This document shows positions 41,977 through 52,125 of a stretch of 64,000 bases of DNA, in pieces; position 1 is the first letter of the stretch; each line of letters starts with the position of its first letter. The notes under the pieces were generated by a model that saw only the letters and a program-made list of their open reading frames with translations, was not told where the DNA came from and searched no databases. The position numbers were made by a program, and so were the translations under genes. The DNA comes from Usnea hakonensis (lineage: Eukaryota > Ascomycota > Lecanoromycetes > Lecanorales > Parmeliaceae), in the NCBI GenBank assembly GCA_013423325.1, contig BLJB01000013.1:1-64000 (forward strand), written 5' to 3'.

Positions 41977-42945
41977 ATGCTTTCATCACGCACTCATCAC
42001 TCACTTTTGCCTACAATCAATGCAACTGTAGCCTCGTCTTCCCTTGCTACAGCCTCTCGCATTCCTGACACCGCGTCTGTTGCCATGCCTTCCGTTGCAG
42101 CAGCCTCACGCAAAACTCTCAATCATGCGCCTGTAGCCACGACTTCCACCGCTACAGCCTGTCGCATTCCTGTCCATCAACGTGCTACGGTAGCCAGCGT
42201 TCCCACCGCTGCCGTCCAGCATGCCCCTGCCCCGTCTCTTCCTCCTGCCGCCGTCTCCCGCAGCAAGCTTGTCCTCGACCGCATCCAAGCTCGCCGCGAA
42301 CGGGTCATCGCCAACCTAGACGCAGCGAAGAAGAGATCCACTGCTCCGACATCGACTCGCCAATCACCTTCGATGTCGTCCCGAGCCCCCCGGCCAGCGG
42401 TCAGCGCTCCGGTATCGATCCGCCAACCTCCATCGATGCCGTCCCGAACACTGCCGCCAGCTGCTCCCCAGCCAGCGGTCCGCGCTCCGGTATCGATCCG
42501 CCAACCACCATTGATGCCGTCCCGAGCACCGTCGCCAGCTGCCCCCGTTGCCACTCCTCCTCCTCCTCCTCCTCCTCCTCCGGTTTCAATTCTCAAGTCG
42601 GCTATGAAACCGTCTCGAACCATCCCGCGTCCAGCCAACGCTTGGCAATCCACCGTCGTTTCCTCGTGGATGCCGGGACCCCACCGCCAACCTCGCGGCA
42701 CACTGCCGTACCACGATCCTGCCCTGTGTAACGTCCATCCTTCGGTGTGGAAGACCACTCCTGCCGAAGCAGACGTTGTACTGTCAAGATCCAGGATCGT
42801 GCGGTTTGAAGCCAATCCAGTGTCGCGGAAGAGGCGGTACCGAAGGTGGATTAAGGAGACGTGGCATCGTTGGGAGGAGTCCTGCGATGAGTCAACTGAG
42901 GAGGACGACAACGCTGCCATCGCCGATATTGATGAGTGCTTCTAG
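41977..42945 (+). CDS. Pro/Ser-rich protein with PP1-docking-like motifs
   Basis: An open frame of 322 codons from ATG 41977 (in-frame ATGs also lie further upstream). Residues 1-195 are low complexity, rich in Ala, Ser, Pro and Thr, with three copies of an APVSIRQPPSMPSR-like unit. A run of nine prolines (about residues 193-202) is followed by VSILK (204-207 are SILK) and, 65 residues later, RIVRF (273-277). The last 45 residues are charged and helical in look, with RKRRYRRWIKETWHRW and an acidic tail. SILK plus RVxF is the docking signature of protein phosphatase 1 regulators. No family is recognised. Repeats flank it on both sides, so the gene model is less sure than most here. Confidence 0.6.
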   Translation: MLSSRTHHSLLPTINATVASSSLATASRIPDTASVAMPSVAAASRKTLNHAPVATTSTATACRIPVHQRATVASVPTAAVQHAPAPSLPPAAVSRSKLVLDRIQARRERVIANLDAAKKRSTAPTSTRQSPSMSSRAPRPAVSAPVSIRQPPSMPSRTLPPAAPQPAVRAPVSIRQPPLMPSRAPSPAAPVATPPPPPPPPPVSILKSAMKPSRTIPRPANAWQSTVVSSWMPGPHRQPRGTLPYHDPALCNVHPSVWKTTPAEADVVLSRSRIVRFEANPVSRKRRYRRWIKETWHRWEESCDESTEEDDNAAIADIDECF

Positions 42946-42994
42946 ATCACCATCAGTTGGCTCGTTGTCTCCTGCTCGTTGCTATCGCACCGTT

Positions 42995-43650
42995 CCTTGT
43001 CTCAGTGGTAGGGCGCCAGACAGCACCTCCCCCTTCCCCCTTTCCCCTTTTCCCCTTTTCCCCTTCCCCCTTCCTTTCCCCCCTCACTACTAACAGGATG
43101 CTGTCTGGCGTTCCCCCCGTGGTACCTAGAAGACTGAGACAAGGGAACATCGTGAGCCGTTCACCTAGGTAAGTCATGATCCCTATCCTTCTGTGTTCGT
43201 ATCCCGCTGACATCTATCAAAGTATCCTCTTCGTCTCAGTGGTAGGGCGCCAGACAGCACCTCCCCCTTCCCCTTTTCCCCTTCCCCCCTTCCTTTTCCC
43301 CCTCATTACTAACAGGTATGCTGTCTGGCGTTCCCCCCGTGGTACCTAGAAGACTGAGACAAGGGACACTATGTACGAGCGGTTCACCTAGGTAAGTCAT
43401 GGTCTCTATCCTTCTGTGTTCGTATCACGCTGACATCTATCAAAGTATCCTCTTCGTCTCAGTGGTAGGGCGCCAGACAGCACCTCCCCCTTCCCTTTTT
43501 CCCCTTCCCTTCCCCCCTCCCCTTCCTTTCCCCCCCTTCCTTTCCCCCGTCACTACTAACAGGTATGCTGTCTGGCGTTCCCCCCGTGGTACCTAGAAGA
43601 CTGAGACAAGGGATCACTACGACTCTGCGCAGGCTGTTTGCTTAGGTAAG
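42995..43650. repeat. ~230 bp repeat with hairpin arms, C-tract and intron-like signals, three copies
   Basis: Each unit has GTCTCAG...CGCCAGACAGCA, then 60-90 bp of CCCTT/C tract, then (C/A)TACTAACAG, then TGCTGTCTGGCG...CTGAGACAAGG. The arms are inverted repeats, so each unit can fold into a hairpin with the C-tract in the loop. Units begin near 42999, 43233 and 43456. Each is followed by CCTAGGTAAGTCA or TTAGGTAAGTCA (GTAAGT at 43169, 43392 and 43646). Confidence 0.9.
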
Positions 43651-43740
43651 TCACGAGATTTTCTTTGGTGAGTCATGAGATCCTTTTTCATCTATTCTGC
43701 CGGAACTACGACTTCCGAAACCACTGACACAAAAAAAAAA

Positions 43741-44070
43741 AAAAAATTGAAAAAATGAGCAAAGAAGAGGTAAGGGGATTCTGATCAGAGGTGAGGACTC
43801 TGTTTGGTTTCCTTGTACATCTTCCAAGCAAGAAAAAACAATCAACAAAAAAATTGAAAAAATGAGCAAAGAAGAGGTAAGGGGATGCTGATCAGAGGTG
43901 GGCACTCTGGTTGGTTTCCTTGCACGTCTTCCAAGCAAAAAAAAACAATCACCAAAAAAATTGAAAAAATGAGCGAAGAAGAGGTAAAGGGATTTCAGTC
44001 AGGCTTGGACAACCTGGCTTGATTTCCTGGCGCTGAATCCGAGCAATAAAAAACAATCACCAAAAAAGGG
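43741..44070. repeat. 107 bp tandem repeat, three copies
   Basis: Units start at TTGAAAAAATGAGC (43747, 43854, 43961), exactly 107 bp apart, and carry GAAGAGGTAAGGGGA followed by a conserved tail ending in an A-rich run. The third copy is the most diverged. Confidence 0.9.
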
Positions 44071-44194
44071 GAGAGTGACGAGTTTGACATCTAGCACATC
44101 TAACCATCCGTTCTAGTCCAACTTCTCCGATTCATCATACTGCTGACGTTCCTATAGGTACTTACATTTAGGTGTCGTCGCGATCTCTCTTATG

Positions 44195-44560
44195 GACGGG
44201 CTAAGTCTCTCCTCTCCCATATCCTATGAATCCTGGCTGACCTTGTGACTAGTGGTTCGTGGTCTCTCTCATGGACTTGTCATACTACCGGCTAAGTCTC
44301 TCCTCTCCCATGTCCTATGAATCCTGGCTGACCTTGTGACTAGTGGTTCGTGGTCTCTCTCATGGACTTATCATACTACCGGCTAAGTCTCTCCTATCCC
44401 GCATTCTATGAATCCTGGCTAACCTTGTGACTAGTGGTTTGTGATCTCTCTCATGGACTTAACATAGTACCGGCTAAGTCTCTCCTTTCCCACATCTCTC
44501 GAATCCTCGCTAATCAAACATTCAGTGTCGTCGGCCCGAAGAGTAGTCCGTTGACAAGGT
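44195..44560. repeat. 91 bp tandem repeat, four units
   Basis: GGCTAAGTCTCTCC recurs at 44199, 44290, 44381 and 44472, exactly 91 bp apart. Each is followed by ATGAATCCTGGCT and GTGACTAGTGGTT. Confidence 0.9.
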
Positions 44561-44599
44561 AAGTCGTTGCTTATTCTCTCATATCGCCGTCTGTGTTCT

Positions 44600-45060
44600 C
44601 TCTCATCGATTCGCCATGCTGCAAGCTAAGTCTCCCCTTTCTCACGTTCCCCATATCTTCGAATCCTCTGACGTTTCTCTAGATGAACATCTTCCGATCT
44701 CAACTTCCACACGTTACATATATTATGTATCAGGCTAAGTCTCTCCTTTCCCACGTTCTCACATTTTTCAGATTCCCTGACGTTTCTCTAGATGAACATC
44801 TTCCGATCTCAACTTCCACACGTTACATATATCATGTATCAGGCTAAGTCTCTCCTTTCCCACGTTCTTACATTTTTCAGATTCCCTGACGTTTCTCTAG
44901 ATAAACATCTTCCGATCTCAACTTCCACACGTTACATATATCATGTATCAGGCTAAGTCTCTCCTTTCCTACGTTCTCACATTTTTCAGATTCCCTGACG
45001 TTTCTCTAGATAAACATCTTCTATCTGAACTTCCGTACATTGCATATATCACGTATCAGG
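44600..45060. repeat. 109 bp tandem repeat, four units
   Basis: GGCTAAGTCTCTCCTTTCC recurs at 44733, 44842, 44951 and 45059 (periods 109, 109, 108). The unit body contains CCTGACGTTTCTCTAGAT and ACTTCCACACGTTACATAT. Confidence 0.9.
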
Positions 45061-45490
45061 CTAAGTCTCTTCTTTCCCATGTTTCTCATCCCTATCGGAT
45101 CCTCTGACGTGTCTTTAGATCGTTGTATTCAGTTTTTGACATCCACAAACTGTGATCATCAGGCTAAGTCTTCCCTTCCCTCTATTCTCATGTCTCTCAA
45201 ATCCTCTGACGTTTCTCTTGATAGTCATTTCTGGATCTTGACTATCACACGCTGCATATATCAGGCTAAGTCTTCCCTCCCCTCCATTCTCATGTCTCTT
45301 AAATCCTCTGACGTTTCTCTTGATAGTCGTTTCTGGATCTTGACTTTCACACGCTGCATATATCAGGCTAAGTCTTCCCTCCCCTCCATTCTCATGTCTC
45401 TTAAATCCTCTGACGTTTCTCTTGACAGTCATTTCTGGATCTTGACTATCACACGCTGCATGTATCAGGCTAAGTCTTCCCTTTCCCACA
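45060..45490. repeat. 102 bp tandem repeat, four to five units
   Basis: GGCTAAGTCTTCCCT recurs at 45162, 45264, 45366 and 45468, exactly 102 bp apart. As 102 is a multiple of three, it leaves a long frame open on both strands (45040-45570 plus, 45489-45115 minus), giving a 34-residue repeat. I treat that frame as a by-product of the period. Confidence 0.9.
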
Positions 45491-45534
45491 TCCTCTGTAT
45501 ACTGGCTAAAGGCATTTCTAGTGTGGTCATCATC

Positions 45535-45605
45535 AACGGTAGGTCATCAAGGGCAGGACATCAACGGTAAGTCATCAACGGTAAGTCATCAACGGTAAGT
45601 CTTTT
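45535..45605. repeat. short AACGGTAAGTCATC tandem repeat
   Basis: Four to five copies of a 14-15 bp unit AACGGTAAGTCATC end the repeat mosaic. The first copies are variant (GGTAGGTCATC, GGCAGGACATC). Confidence 0.85.
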
Positions 45606-46143
45606 CTTTTGCTTCATACATACTTTGCCATCTAAATTCGCGATTTATCCTCCACGAAAGAGCTGGCCTTGTCGTGGCGTGGAGGCTTCCTAATCCCCCT
45701 GAGGATAGGATCTAACAAGCTCATCTCTTTTGTCATGCCTGCTTTTAGACGAAGGACGTACAAATCTTGCGGGAATGGGCTGGTCTATTTCAGCGGTGAG
45801 ATTGACACATCGAGGGGATTTGCTCATTGGGCGGTGCTGGTTTTTGGATTTTGCAAACTTGTGCCGATAGACTTAGGTAGATTATAAGAAATTAGAATAT
45901 ACTTTTTGGCAAAAAGTGCTTGCTCACGTTTAGACTTCTACTTGTGAACGATGCTAACTACAAAGCCTTCGCAGAGTACTCGAGTACTCTACTCTACTGT
46001 GCATTTAGCAAATCTGAGCGGAACAAAGACGGGCCGAGATCTCCAAAGCTCCAGCCGAGGCAGCATGAGTACTTTACCTAAAGCATTTTTGTGATATCCA
46101 CGGTATCTTTGAGTAGAGCTTCATCCTTCCAGACCTGGTCGCA
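45606..46143. other. intergenic, upstream of Bre2
   Basis: Ordinary composition returns after the repeats. A 72-codon frame at 45669-45887 has no family resemblance. The Bre2 promoter should lie in the last few hundred bases. Confidence 0.45.
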
Positions 46144-48235
46144 ATGGCGGAAACTCAACAACCTTCAGTCACAGCTCCCCCCACCCTCCCTACGACACGC
46201 CTGGAAGACGAGCATCTCCCAGCCGTATCCTCTCCCCTTAATCCTGACGCCGCTACTTCCCGCACTCGGAGAGAGAAAAAGGCATCATTCAAAGCTCGTG
46301 GAGACGATGCAGACAGCAAAGGCAATACCAAGAAACGCAAGAGGTCAACCGAGCCCACCCATATTTCTCCAATGCGATACAAGTTGCCTCTGCCAAAGGC
46401 AGCTGACTATGAACCCCCCAAAGCCCCAACATTTTCACCCATCCCTGGTCGAGAGGAGTGGATGGAGTCCTCGGAACAGTAATTTAAGCCCGTTCTTAAG
46501 ATCTCGAACCAGGCACTCATCGATACAGTGTGTATAACAGAAAGTCTTTCAGATACACGAAAGCAATTTCCGATCCTTCCTTTCCCGCCCTTCAATACCA
46601 TCGTCAAACAGAGACAGCCTCTGGCCCGAGCTTCGAACCCGAGGACACGTCGCCTCATATCTTTTTCTCTTCGCCTAGTTGCACTGCGGTCACCACTCAG
46701 AAAGGATTTCGTATGGCACGAGCAACCACTGGCGCCAGGGAAGGCAGGTACTATTGGGAAGCTAAGATTCTGAGTGGCATAAGAGCTGACCCAATGGATG
46801 GGGACCCGCGCGGGCATGTCAGAATTGGAATTGCACGCAGAGAGGCGCAGCTCGACGGTCAGTATACCTCAGATTGCAGCTCCGGCTCAAAGCTAACCGA
46901 AGGCAGGACCCGTCGGATTTGACGCGTACAGCTACGGCATAAGAGATGTCTCTGGGCAGAGAGTTCATATGTCAAGACCGAAGGATTTCGCCAATGAGGA
47001 CTTTGTTGAGGGGGATGTGATAGGGCTGGAGATCTGTCTCCCCTCACTCTCTCTGCATCGAAAAGTGGTCGAAGGAACATACAACAAAGCCGTGGACATT
47101 TCTGACGATCTGGATCCTATGGCTGCGCACGAATATATAGATATCATTAGAGACCGCGTGCCCATACGCTTTAAAAACACCCTTTACTTTGGTAAGCAGT
47201 CTCTGCGCATGACTCTGCGCATGTCTTTGCTCAATTTATAAAGACTATCCTAATACTGGACTCGTCTTCCATGAGCTATTCCTGAATTTTCCCTAGAGCA
47301 CATACGGGGATCTTGAACAAGGGAGGCTGATTTCAAGAGATCTTAGAACAGTATGAATACTCCTATCAGAAACCACTAGAGGATTTGATGAACCCGGCTC
47401 CAACTGCATCCGTGGGCCCAGGAACCGCGGCAGCTGATCCTCCGAATCCGAACCACACTGAACCGTCCTTGCGTACTCTACCGTTCTCTAGTATCAATGT
47501 CTACAAGAACGGTAAGCTACTTGGCACGGTAAGTTACCTTTACACTTGTCTCTGCACCAGTAACCTTGACTTTATATCGCAAAATGTACTGCAGAGCGAG
47601 GGCAATTTTCCCTGATCCTATTGAGTTGTCAGACCTGTCCTATGACCCACATAGGACTCAAAAAATCAATTGCTGACACATGACAGCCATACACTGATTT
47701 GCTAGCATTTCTACCGCCCTCATCTAAGCCTCCGAATCAAGCTGGCGCAAGAGAGGGTTTCGACGATGGCAGTCTAGGTTACTATCCAGCCATTAGTGTC
47801 TTTCGTGGTGGTGCGGCCGAAGCGAACTTCGGGCCACAATTCTGGTTTCCACCGCCTGACCTGGCTGTGGATGAAGATACCGAAATGGTAGATTCTTCAG
47901 ATATCAAAATCAATCCGGTTACGAAGAAGCAGATTGCGGGCCAGCACAGCAACTTACGACCTATGAGTGAACGCTTCAACGAGCAGATCGCAGAAGATAT
48001 TGTCTTTGATCTGATAGATGAAGGTGAGGATGACCCTCTAAGTTTACCAAAATGGCTGCAGCATTGGAATCCTGACGATCAAGCAGTCGACTTTTGGTCA
48101 CAATGCATTGGCGATACGGAGGCGGACATGAATGGGTATAGTGATCAAGGAGCAACGACCTTGCTGGATCCCGAAGCGTCAGATGCGCTGGGAACAGGGA
48201 GGGAGATCAAACAGCTCGTTCAAGACGAAGTCTAA
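46144..48235 (+). CDS. BRE2: COMPASS (Set1) complex subunit Bre2/Ash2, SPRY domain
   Basis: Five exons: 46144-46478, 46529-46857, 46907-47191, 47347-47528 and 47687-48235. Introns are 50, 49, 155 and 158 bp. Protein 559 aa. The N-terminus is basic and disordered, with KKRKR. NRKSFRYT..., FRMARATTGAREGRYYWEAKIL, GHVRIGIARREAQLDGPVGFDAYSYGIRD and EGDVIGLEICLPSL form the SPRY domain, followed by INVYKNGKLLGTPYTDLLAFLPP and GYYPA.S.F.GG....NFGP.FW. This is the Ash2/Bre2 pattern. The protein supports histone H3 lysine 4 methylation by Set1 in the nucleus. All junctions preserve frame and family order. Confidence 0.95.
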
Positions 48236-48866
48236 GGAACTCAGAATATGTAGAAAGGCTGACGGTATGTATGAAGGGTATCAAGGCACGATATCAGTCT
48301 CAGTCGCAGGATATCCGCTTCGTAGCTGGTATATATGTTGTCCATTCAATACAGCACATCCCCAAAAATCCAATGCCGCAAATTTCGTCGGAAAGACTCG
48401 ATTAAGATTCAAGAGCTCTACGCATGCAAGTCTTAAAAGACATGTGGTGCCGTTGGAAACTGGAGAAATGTTTCGGATTTTTGCGATGGGAAATACTTCA
48501 GTGCGGGCAGGGCGACTTGTTTAGAGGCACAGCCGTTGCAAAAGGCTACCGGTCTTTCGTTACATCCAGGTCATGCTGTGATCTAGAGTGGCTGCACAAA
48601 AGTTAATCCCAGAACGTTAGCTGACACGCTCATACATTATTCAACATTACTTGACCGCTTCGTTTGGAGATATTCAAGGCTTCGATAGCAGGAATTGAAG
48701 TTCAACAGCACCTGCAAGTATTTAGGGTATCGTTGGCATGAAATAACCCCAGTAAACGCCTCTAATAACCTGTGGAGCATCTGCCCACCTCACAAAGATT
48801 GCCAGTGCGTCCTCCTACTCTGAGACAATGTTCACCAAGTCCGAAATACTGCGCCCCATGTTTCCC
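48236..48866. other. convergent intergenic spacer
   Basis: A 631 bp gap between Bre2 and NC2-beta 3' ends. It probably holds both polyadenylation regions. Frames of 60-130 codons here show no family resemblance. Confidence 0.45.
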
Positions 48867-49561
48867 TCAAGGGCCCTGGTTGAATTTACTCGTTGCAGAC
48901 GCGAACAGCTCCTGCTGCTGTTGTAGCAGCTCCTCCTGTGTCAGACCGCTCTGATCCATCTTGCTTGTTTTCTTCTCTCGGGTCTGTTTGGCGCATATAG
49001 TCAGCTTTGTTTTCAACGATTTATAAATCAACGTCCCACGGCCTTCGCTCCTGGGTATTATAGGCTCTCTCTTTCCGAAAGCAGGTGTGTAAGAACTCAC
49101 CTTGAGCGACTCCTTCATCTCCCCCGCAGAAGCCAACACTTCTCCAACATATTCCGGGAACCCGAGCTCCTTGAGTGCCTTGTCGATATGCTCTGTTGCA
49201 ATAGTCTTTTTGGCTTCACGCTCGGCTATCTCGTTGGCTTCGGAGGAAATCAGGGTGATGAATTCGACGCAGCAGTCTATGAGCAAATCTCGAGCATCTC
49301 TTGCGAAAGTGATGCTGGATTCCGAGTCGTTTGTTGCGAGGATTTCGGTGATGATTTTCTGCACAGTTGCTGAGAAGATGAGACGGTGTCAGTATGGCCA
49401 TCAATGAGGCGCCAAAGCTGACTCTGGCCACTGGGGAACGAAAGGAGTGCACGGGTGCTCACCTTTTGGCAAGGAGAGGTCATCGTTGCCTAGATATTTA
49501 TCAGCCATGGTGTGTTTGTAGAGGTAGGATACGACTGACCACCAAATTCTCGGTCAGACAT
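48867..49561 (-). CDS. NCB2: negative cofactor 2 beta (Dr1/Ncb2), histone-fold repressor of TBP
   Basis: Four exons: 49561-49540 (22 nt), 49489-49463 (27 nt), 49369-49101 and 48983-48867. Introns are 50, 93 and 117 bp. Protein 144 aa. Splicing of the two tiny exons gives MSDREFGGNDDLSLPKATVQKII, the standard Dr1 start. The histone fold continues with ARDLLIDCCVEFITLISSEANEIAEREAKKTI..EHI.KAL.ELGF, and ends REKK....QSGLTQEELL.QQ.ELFA. It pairs with NC2-alpha, binds TBP on promoters and blocks TFIIA/TFIIB. Complete and normal in length. Confidence 0.95.
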
Positions 49562-50919
49562 GCTGTATCTTGTCCTTGGCTCTCCTTGAACTGAGCGCAT
49601 TTGGCTGGCTGCATTCCGCAAATCCATAGGGCTGATTTTGTCGCGATAATCGCCGCCGCTCAGCAGCCGAGCCCTATGAGCGTAGCTTCAAGATCCACAA
49701 TAGACAATAGTCTTTTTTTTTTCTTTCGGCCTACTAACTCTCATCATCGAGCTTCGCAGGCGAATCCGAAAAGAAGGCAACTGTAGCCATTTTCTCGAAG
49801 CTAGTTCAATTATACCTACGCTTGGGAGGGTCATGTGAGTACACATGTTTCTCTCCTCACATGTTTCTCTCTACCCAAATGATGAACTTCGTGTCGCCCC
49901 TATCAGACCATTGAGCATATTATTCGCTCTTGTGGTGACTTTACCTGTCCCGCCAAAGGACTTTTCTGACCTAACATACTCTCATGAGATATATCTACCT
50001 TGAAGTAACCATGATCGAAAGCTAACCGAGTCTTGATTTTCCAGGTCTCAAAGCGTCTCTCAGCTCTCAGGAGAAGGTACCGTCAATGCGCTGTTTCGCC
50101 GCATCCACTGTGAGCCCCAATCTCTTCGATTCTGTGCCTCCTAAGGCCTTTCCCACCAACTACCATGATGAGCAACACATGTACTATCAAATACCGATTC
50201 ACAATGACGAATCAAATGGTTCGATTACCTGAAACGCTCCTACACCCCTACTGCCACTCTCACAGCCTTTGAAATCCCATCGTTGCTGACTAGAAATGGC
50301 TGAAATTCCAGGACCCAGTGCCTATAGCGGTCAGCACCAAACGTCTTGGACGCTGAGACCACTACCCCAAGACATCGGATAACGCCCCGTCGAAAGGGAT
50401 GTTGGAGGTTTTCAACTTGTATAGGGTTTGATTCCTAACGGCGCTGGTACAATAGTGTAGCGGGCTCTACGTTTTTCAAGGGCTGCCGAGACAATATACC
50501 AATATGTCTTCTTGGAATTGGACGGGGAAAAGCCTGGTTTAGGGGCCTAACGGCCCGAAATTGGTCCTTGAAATTCCACTCGAGCGCTCCCAAGGAGTAA
50601 TCCTATGTCATCCACCATAGGGCGGCCTTAGCGCTGTCCAGGACTTTGGGGCCGACCTCCGCAGTCATTTTAAAATCGCTCACAGGTAAGCCGCCAATGA
50701 CTGTTTGAGGTCTTTCTTCGCTTTCGCAACTGGCATATGATGAACACAAGATATTTCATGCTAATCCTGACGGCTGCAATGGCTTTATGGAGAAAATTTT
50801 CGAGTCTTTTCATCTTTCATCTGATCATAGGGCCTCCTTGTTACCAATTATCACGTCTTCTCTATCACAAGCCTAAGCTAACCTTCCACGTCAATTAGGA
50901 ACATGGTCACAATTATGCC
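49562..50919. other. intergenic, no recognised gene
   Basis: About 1.36 kb. The first 200 bp should contain the NC2-beta promoter. I find no reading frame, repeat or RNA gene I can support in the rest. Confidence 0.45.
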
Positions 50920-51820
50920 TCATGACGCTTGATAATTCGCTAACTCCGGACTTTCCCAGCTAATTCGATGTCATCATTGGTATTGAGCTTCTGCGGTGAG
51001 AGGACTTACTCGACATATTTTCCACTCAGCTCTTTGGGGAGGTCCAGTATCATCTTTGCCATCACATGACCAGGTTGATCGGGGCGCAGTAGCTTATCAG
51101 CTTGGTGCAAACCCAGGAATTTATCATTGTCTTTGGCTGCCATGACCGCAGAGTGTACTTCTCGGATCTGTCGCTGCATGTCGGTATCCACCACGCCAGG
51201 CCTGACAGCGATGGCGGTTATCTTGGGCTCCTCAACTGCTAATTGTCGTGCGAAATGGTTAAGGGCAGCCTTCGAAGCGCCGTATGCGCCCCATGACGAG
51301 TATGCTCCGGTCGAAACGCCCGAAGAGGTGAATATCATGCCGCCATTACTCTCACGCAAGGCTGGAACAGCTGCTTTGGCCTGTCTCTGTCAGGAAAATG
51401 TTGATCTTTGCCATTCTAGTGCTCACGAATGCAACAGCGCTGAAGAAGTTGACATCAAAAAGCTTCTTCCAGTCTCCTATATCACTGTCTTCGATTTTCG
51501 TTACAGGATCCATCATGCCATGATTGATAATCAGACCATCCAGCGCTTTGAACTTATCAATGGCGCCGTCCACCGCTTCCTGTGCGAGCGAGCGATCCGC
51601 TAAGTCCCGAGCAAGCACCAGGACTTGTTCAGGATACTTTGTCCGTAGCTCTTGCAGCGGTCGTTCTGTTCTCGCGATCAAAACAACATTGTGAGATTTC
51701 TTCAGTAAGAATTCTGCTATTGCTGCACCGATGCCTGCAGATAATATAAGCATTGAGGTATTCGCGGACCACTACATCCGTACCTTTGGAAGCGCCCGTG
51801 ACGATGATGGTCTTTGTCAT
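50920..51820 (-). CDS. short-chain dehydrogenase/reductase (classical SDR)
   Basis: Four exons: 51820-51784, 51734-51427, 51380-51010 and 50959-50920. Introns are 49, 46 and 50 bp. Protein 251 aa. TGASKGIG (nucleotide-binding) is formed across the first junction, INHG replaces the usual NNAG, TSSGVSTG holds the catalytic Ser, and YGASK the Tyr/Lys pair. Splicing of intron 2 gives AFAKAAVPALRESNG, and the last exon gives WESPELANYQAS, both typical of the yeast YMR226c/Ydfg-like SDR group that oxidises 3-hydroxy acids with NADP. Substrate here is not determined. It is divergent from the FAD oxidoreductase with 305 bp between start codons. Confidence 0.9.
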
Positions 51821-52125
51821 GTTTTGGCGGTGATGGCACTAAATCTCCAAAGGCTTCCTCTCTTAATGTCGTTTCGTCACCTACTTTGACCAGTGCAACA
51901 AGGAAGTCTGCTAGTACAATCTGTTCTACGTCATTGTGCACTTGCGCAGATCCGCGGGGTACGCGAATATTAATATTTGGAACCAGATTTTGCATACAAA
52001 GTAACGAATACTGCTTCTATCAATGAGACTGGGTATTTGAGCCCCAACATCTTCAGCTGGGAATTGTTTTCGTCTCCCTTTCCTTTGTGTTGGAGTGCGG
52101 CCTTAACATTAGATTTATCTTGGCT
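51821..52125. promoter_or_regulatory. shared divergent upstream region
   Basis: A 305 bp gap between the start codons of the SDR (minus) and the FAD oxidoreductase (plus). The two redox genes may share control, but no binding site can be named. Confidence 0.4.

Noticed and set aside
42177..42920. 247-codon antisense frame opposite the proline-rich gene
   Set aside because: Gly/Ala/Arg-rich mirror of low-complexity coding DNA; no family resemblance.
41631..45605. CRISPR array
   Set aside because: Repeats are directly adjacent, without unique spacers, and the genome is eukaryotic.
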